From contig JAHDCT010000028.1 of the NCBI GenBank assembly GCA_020629735.1, positions 1 through 10,854 of the forward strand: a stretch of DNA of 10,854 nucleotides. Reading direction: 5' to 3'. Below are positions 7,290 through 10,854 of the stretch, one piece after another. The notes below the pieces were generated by a model. That model ran no database searches, was not told the origin of the DNA, and saw nothing but the letters and a program-made list of their open reading frames with translations. Each line of letters starts with the position of its first letter. Positions within the stretch are counted from its first letter, which is position 1. The stretch is from a bacterium. Its GTDB lineage: Bacteria > Patescibacteriota > Gracilibacteria > Absconditabacterales > Absconditicoccaceae. The position numbers were made by a program, and so were the translations under genes.

Positions 7290-9095
7290 TTAATGCCTTT
7301 CAAATAAACTATCAACATCATGTTTTTTTATAGAAACTACACTTGGTCTTCCATGCTGACAAACAAACATTCAGTCAATGTGAGCATATGCATCTTCCAT
7401 GAGTTGCTTCATTTCTACATGACTCAACCTTTGACCTGCTTTAATCGATGCTTTACATGCTTTCATTCATAAGATCTCGTCAACCATCAATCCAAATATT
7501 TCTTGTGGATCATTATGTTTTTCCGGAAATTCAACCCCTCGCACCCGATTCATCATAATCTGTACATCGACTTTGTATTCAGAAAATACCTTTGGAATAG
7601 CATATATGACTATTTTTGACTCAGAGATACGTGATGCGTCAAATCATATCTTGTTGATAAAATCTATGTATGGTTCTATCTCAAGGTTTGCTGGAACTTC
7701 TAAACTCATTGCCTGTAAAAGTATGTCTGATTGAAATCACTCATCTTGTACCTTCTTTCTCATTTTCTCAAAATTAATTCTCTCAGCTAACGCATGCTGA
7801 TCAACATAGATAAGCTCTCACGCAGCCTCTAACAAGATATACATATCCCGAATTTGACCAATTACTTTGTAATGCGTATTCTCATGCGATATATGGTACT
7901 CTTGTTGCTGCATCTGAGATGTGAAGAGTGGATTTTTTTCATGGCTTAATAATGACTCTTGCTGTAGGAATGACTTTCTAACTTCACCTGACTCTTTCAA
8001 CATAAGCATCTGTTCTTGAGGCATTCAGTTATTTTGCTTTGTGTAATGCTTTGAGGATTGGATAGGATGTTTTGTGAAAGCAGCATAATTTACCTTACTT
8101 TCTCCAATAGCTTCACGAATACTACGTTCAATATTCGTAAACATACTTCATGGGTCTAAGAATTTCACCTCTAGTTTTCTCGGATGAACATTCACGTCTA
8201 CTTTCTTGGGATCTATCTGAATAAACAAGCAGATAAACGGATATGAACCTGGAACGATTTGCCTTTGATATGCTTGCATTACCGCTCTTTTTATCAGCCT
8301 ATCTTGTACTGGACGTCCATTAACAAAAATCCAAAAGTAATTTGCTGCTGGAAAGTGTAATGATGCGGATCATGCTAGTCCATACATCTCAAGTCCTTCT
8401 TGTTGATATGCCAACTCCTTTAAATTTTGTTCCCGTTCTTTCTTTGTTATGTCTAATATTCTTTCCATTAAACTCTCTCTTGCAGGCAAGTGTTTTACTT
8501 TTTTTCCATTATTTTCTAGAATCCGCTCTTTATCGTAATGACATAGACTAAATTGATAAAAAACATCCTTAATATACTTCCATTCTGTCTGATCTGATTT
8601 AAGAAACTTAAGACGCGCAGGGACTGAATAAAATATATCTTCAATAAAGATATTCGTTCCTGACTCTTGAGCAAAAGGTATTTTCTTAGTAACAAATTGC
8701 TGATCTGCACGGTACAACTCATATCACATTCAGCTTTGTAGATCATCATCTTTATTTCTTGTCTGAATACGAAAAAGTGAGACTTCAGAAATACTAGCTA
8801 AAGCTTCTCCTCTAAAACCATAACTCTCTAATGATTCTAAATCAGCCTCATCAAATATTTTTGACGTTGTGTAACGATCTGTGCAAATCGCAAGATCATC
8901 TAACTTCATTCCTGATCCATTATCTTTGATACATATATATTTCTTCCCTCACTCTTTGATAGAAATACTAATGCTCGTTGCACCAGCATCTATAGAGTTT
9001 TCAACAAGCTCTTTTACTATAGAAGCAGGACGTTCAACGATTTCTCATGCCTTAAGTTTATTAATTAAGTGTTTTGGCAATTTCTTAATTGACAT
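7290..9095 (-). CDS. mutL: DNA mismatch repair protein MutL, endonuclease type
   Basis: 601 residues from ATG 9095 to TAA 7290-7292, a normal length for MutL. The N-terminal GHKL ATPase domain is clear: AGEIVERPASIVKELVENSI with E29 and N33, DNGSGM at 58-63, TTSKI at 76-80 and GFRGEAL at 93-99. The transducer domain has FVNGRPVQDRLIKRAV and VDVNVHPRKLEVKF. A variable linker is followed by the C-terminal dimerisation domain, which holds DQHALAERINFE at 432-443. This fits the DQHA(X)2E(X)4E metal-binding endonuclease motif. ACKASIKAG (546-554) and CQHGRP (579-584) complete the site. Such MutL proteins nick the newly made strand in methyl-independent mismatch repair, as in Bacillus and humans and unlike E. 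coli. The partner MutS is not in the window. Several conserved glycines, such as G17, are TGA. The start matches the family N-terminus; only a weak AAGAAG precedes it. Confidence 0.95.
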
Positions 9096-9099
9096 CTTC

Positions 9100-9922
9100 T
9101 TATAGAGAAACAAAAATATCTTCACTTTTACCTATATATACATATTCTTTTCCTAGAGTAAATTTCTTCACAGTTCAATAATTATATTCGTCTCCTGTGA
9201 CCTTATCCACCCTTATCTTAATTAATTTATGTGAATTCTTATTTGAGTTTTTATTAGTTATACTCTCTTTTCAGTCCGACTTCGATTGGTTTGAATAGTT
9301 TTATGAGACACGCAAAAGAGATACCGTGCTATTCTTCTTGTTCTCTGACTTCTTATTGCTGTTTTTCTCTATTATTTGAGCGATATACTCTGATTACTTA
9401 ACCTTCACATCGATTGGTTCTCTTTTCACTCGAACACTACTCTTTCGGTCATTCTTTGATATACACTCCTCGCTTTTCAAGAAGAGTTTCTCAAATTTCT
9501 TAGTTGATGAATTTACTACATCAATCATAAAGTAACTCGTTCTGATATTATTCTTTTCTGAATTTTGGTTGCGCTCTGATTTGCACTCGGTGAAAATATC
9601 ATCTACATCATCAGCGTAGCTAATAATCTTCTTTATGAAAGTACTCAATTAGCTATTAGTAGAGGTCTCACCTGATTTATATGACATGCAATCTTTACCT
9701 GATCTATCTGATATATTAGCTATAGATGACTTAGTTATTTTTCATGACATTCGTTTTTTCTGTCTAGTGGTTCAGTAATTCTTGGACTTATTTTCTGAAC
9801 ATGATTACATGTGATGTATAACCTCATCCTCCATTACAATTTTCAACTTTGATTTCTTCTTTACCTCTTATTTTCTTATCTTTTTCTCACCTACCTTCTA
9901 TATAACTCTAACAGATTGTATG
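9100..9922 (-). pseudogene. Gene-poor stretch with decayed coding-like frame between Pif1-like helicase and mutL
   Basis: No intact gene longer than about 85 codons is present in these 820 bases. One minus-strand frame (codon first bases in phase with 9102) reads as coding-like pieces separated only by TAA codons. The pieces are 9804-9652 (51 codons), 9648-9397 (84 codons, possible TTG start), 9393-9304 (30 codons) and 9300-9103 (66 codons). The last piece ends at TAA 9100-9102, four bases before the mutL ATG. The pieces are rich in Lys, Ser and Asn. The final one, with IKIRVDKVTGDEYNYGTVKK and FTLGKEYVYIGKSEDIFVSL, looks the most protein-like. I recognise no family. It could be a dying gene, a set of small ORFs, or plain non-coding DNA with a purine-rich strand. 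Confidence 0.35.
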
Positions 9923-10854
9923 CTACTCCACCTCAGCTGTAGCTCACTCCATATAAGATAACACTGTTCTATCAACAATAACATCTCACAAGGTCAATGG
10001 TCTTTGTAAATAAAGGCCTCATAGAGTTCTCACTCTACTTAGAGCCACATACGTCTGTCATGATGCAAAACTACGACTTCATAGGTTAATTTGTAGATTA
10101 TCAAAACTAAGTCACTGAGACTTATGGATTGTAATAGCTCGTGCAAGCTTAAATGGTAGTTGTGTAAAGGATCAAATACTTTCGTTTACAATTCTTCCTG
10201 TAGAAGGATTATATACTGGCTTACGCACCTCCCAAGTATAAGGCTTTACTGCATACCTTTCTCCTTCGATTTCTACAACTGCTGTTTCATTTTTTTCGTT
10301 ATATTCAATAAGAGTTCAAATACTTCAATTTTTATACCCATCTTGATTCACCAGCATCATCACCTGGGCCTGTCTTTTAAAAATCAAAAATTCTTCATTC
10401 ATATAGTATGATTTAGGTACTTTACCTTCTACTTTTGCTTTTGAGCTTTGAGCAATCGAAGGTAATTTATCAAGATTTGTCTTATTAATGGTTCAAGCAT
10501 TCGCATTCGTTGTTACAAGGGTTAATACTTGCTTAGACTCATCTGGCTCGACTCAACAACGAGCATTTATCTCTCCGAGGTGTTCCTTTGTGCATTCTCA
10601 TGATCTAATAGCGTTTAAACAATCAATAAACACCTCATCAACCTGACGGTGCACCTTTGTCAGTTCCAGAAATTTGGGATTTAATACCTGATATGCATGA
10701 GAAGAAAAAAAGTATGCACTCTCGTACTGTTCAGCAAAGTAAGCTTTTTCTTCTGAACGAACGATAGGAGGTAACTGAAACGCATCTCCTACAAATATCA
10801 TCTGTTTCCCAGCAAACGGTTCGTTTGTTGAAAAGACATCCGAAAGAATCATAT
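9923..10854 (-). CDS. Pif1-like DNA helicase, C-terminal part (start beyond right edge)
   Basis: The last 309 codons of the gene, running in from the right edge and ending at TAG 9923-9925; the first complete in-frame codon begins at 10852. The Walker A region lies outside the window. Visible superfamily 1B helicase motifs are motif III VGDAFQLPPIV (about residues 21-31 of the visible part), ELTKVHRQ (motif IV-like), motif V ITIHKSQGLSFD (HKSQG at 243-247) and motif VI GQTYVALSRVRTLGGLYL (from about 265). This order and the LPP and HKSQG variants are those of Pif1-type 5'-3' helicases, with RecD2 as the closest alternative. They act on forks, G-quadruplexes and repair intermediates. The invariant glycine of HKSQG and the glycine before QTYVALSR are TGA. 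An insertion of about 150 residues between motifs IV and V fits the SH3-like 2B region, with the segment GYKNGSIGTLIEYNEKNETA. Confidence 0.9.

Noticed and set aside
9100..9922. A tRNA or structured RNA in the gene-poor stretch.
   Set aside because: I could not find a cloverleaf, a GTTCGA-type T-loop in context, or a strong hairpin series there.
1..10854. TGA read as tryptophan (code 4, mycoplasma-like).
   Set aside because: TGA falls on invariant glycines in Walker A, LSGGE, HKSQG and YPxG, and TGG is used normally for Trp.

Overview
The window reads as about 10.9 kb of an AT-rich bacterial chromosome that uses TGA as a sense codon for glycine (translation table 25). This code is known from the candidate phyla Absconditabacteria (SR1) and Gracilibacteria. 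The sequence shows it directly. In-frame TGA falls on invariant glycines of well-known motifs: the ABC signature LSGGE (both glycines), the Walker A loop GETGSGKST, the helicase motif HKSQG, the YPxG motif of a polysaccharide deacetylase, and the SAM-binding DIGCGWG motif. Every gene ends in TAA or TAG. Read with the standard code the genes fall into short pieces; read with TGA=Gly they become seven long ORFs.

Layout, left to right. A cyclopropane-fatty-acid-synthase-like methyltransferase runs off the left edge (minus strand, 1-782). Next is an unrecognised 587-residue protein with three diverged repeats in its C-terminal half (minus, 889-2652). It is followed by a small two-helix pilin-like membrane protein (minus, 2762-3274) and a protein joining a HEPN-like helical segment to a CBS-domain pair (minus, 3301-4035). 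After a 187-bp divergent intergenic region comes the only plus-strand gene, an exported polysaccharide deacetylase (4223-5185). It converges on an ABC exporter (minus, 5357 to about 7057). The gap between those two holds a cluster of short direct and inverted repeats that can form a terminator-like hairpin. Then come mutL with an intact endonuclease motif (minus, 7290-9095), about 820 bp without an intact gene that looks like decayed coding sequence, and the C-terminal part of a Pif1-like helicase running off the right edge (minus, 9923-10854).

Functionally the window mixes cell-envelope genes (methyltransferase, deacetylase, exporter, pilin-like protein) with DNA maintenance genes (MutL, Pif1-like helicase). 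No phage, transposon, CRISPR array, tRNA or rRNA is evident. The least explained items are the triple-repeat protein and the HEPN-CBS protein, which sit on either side of the pilin-like gene on the same strand. A functional link between them is inferred from position only.
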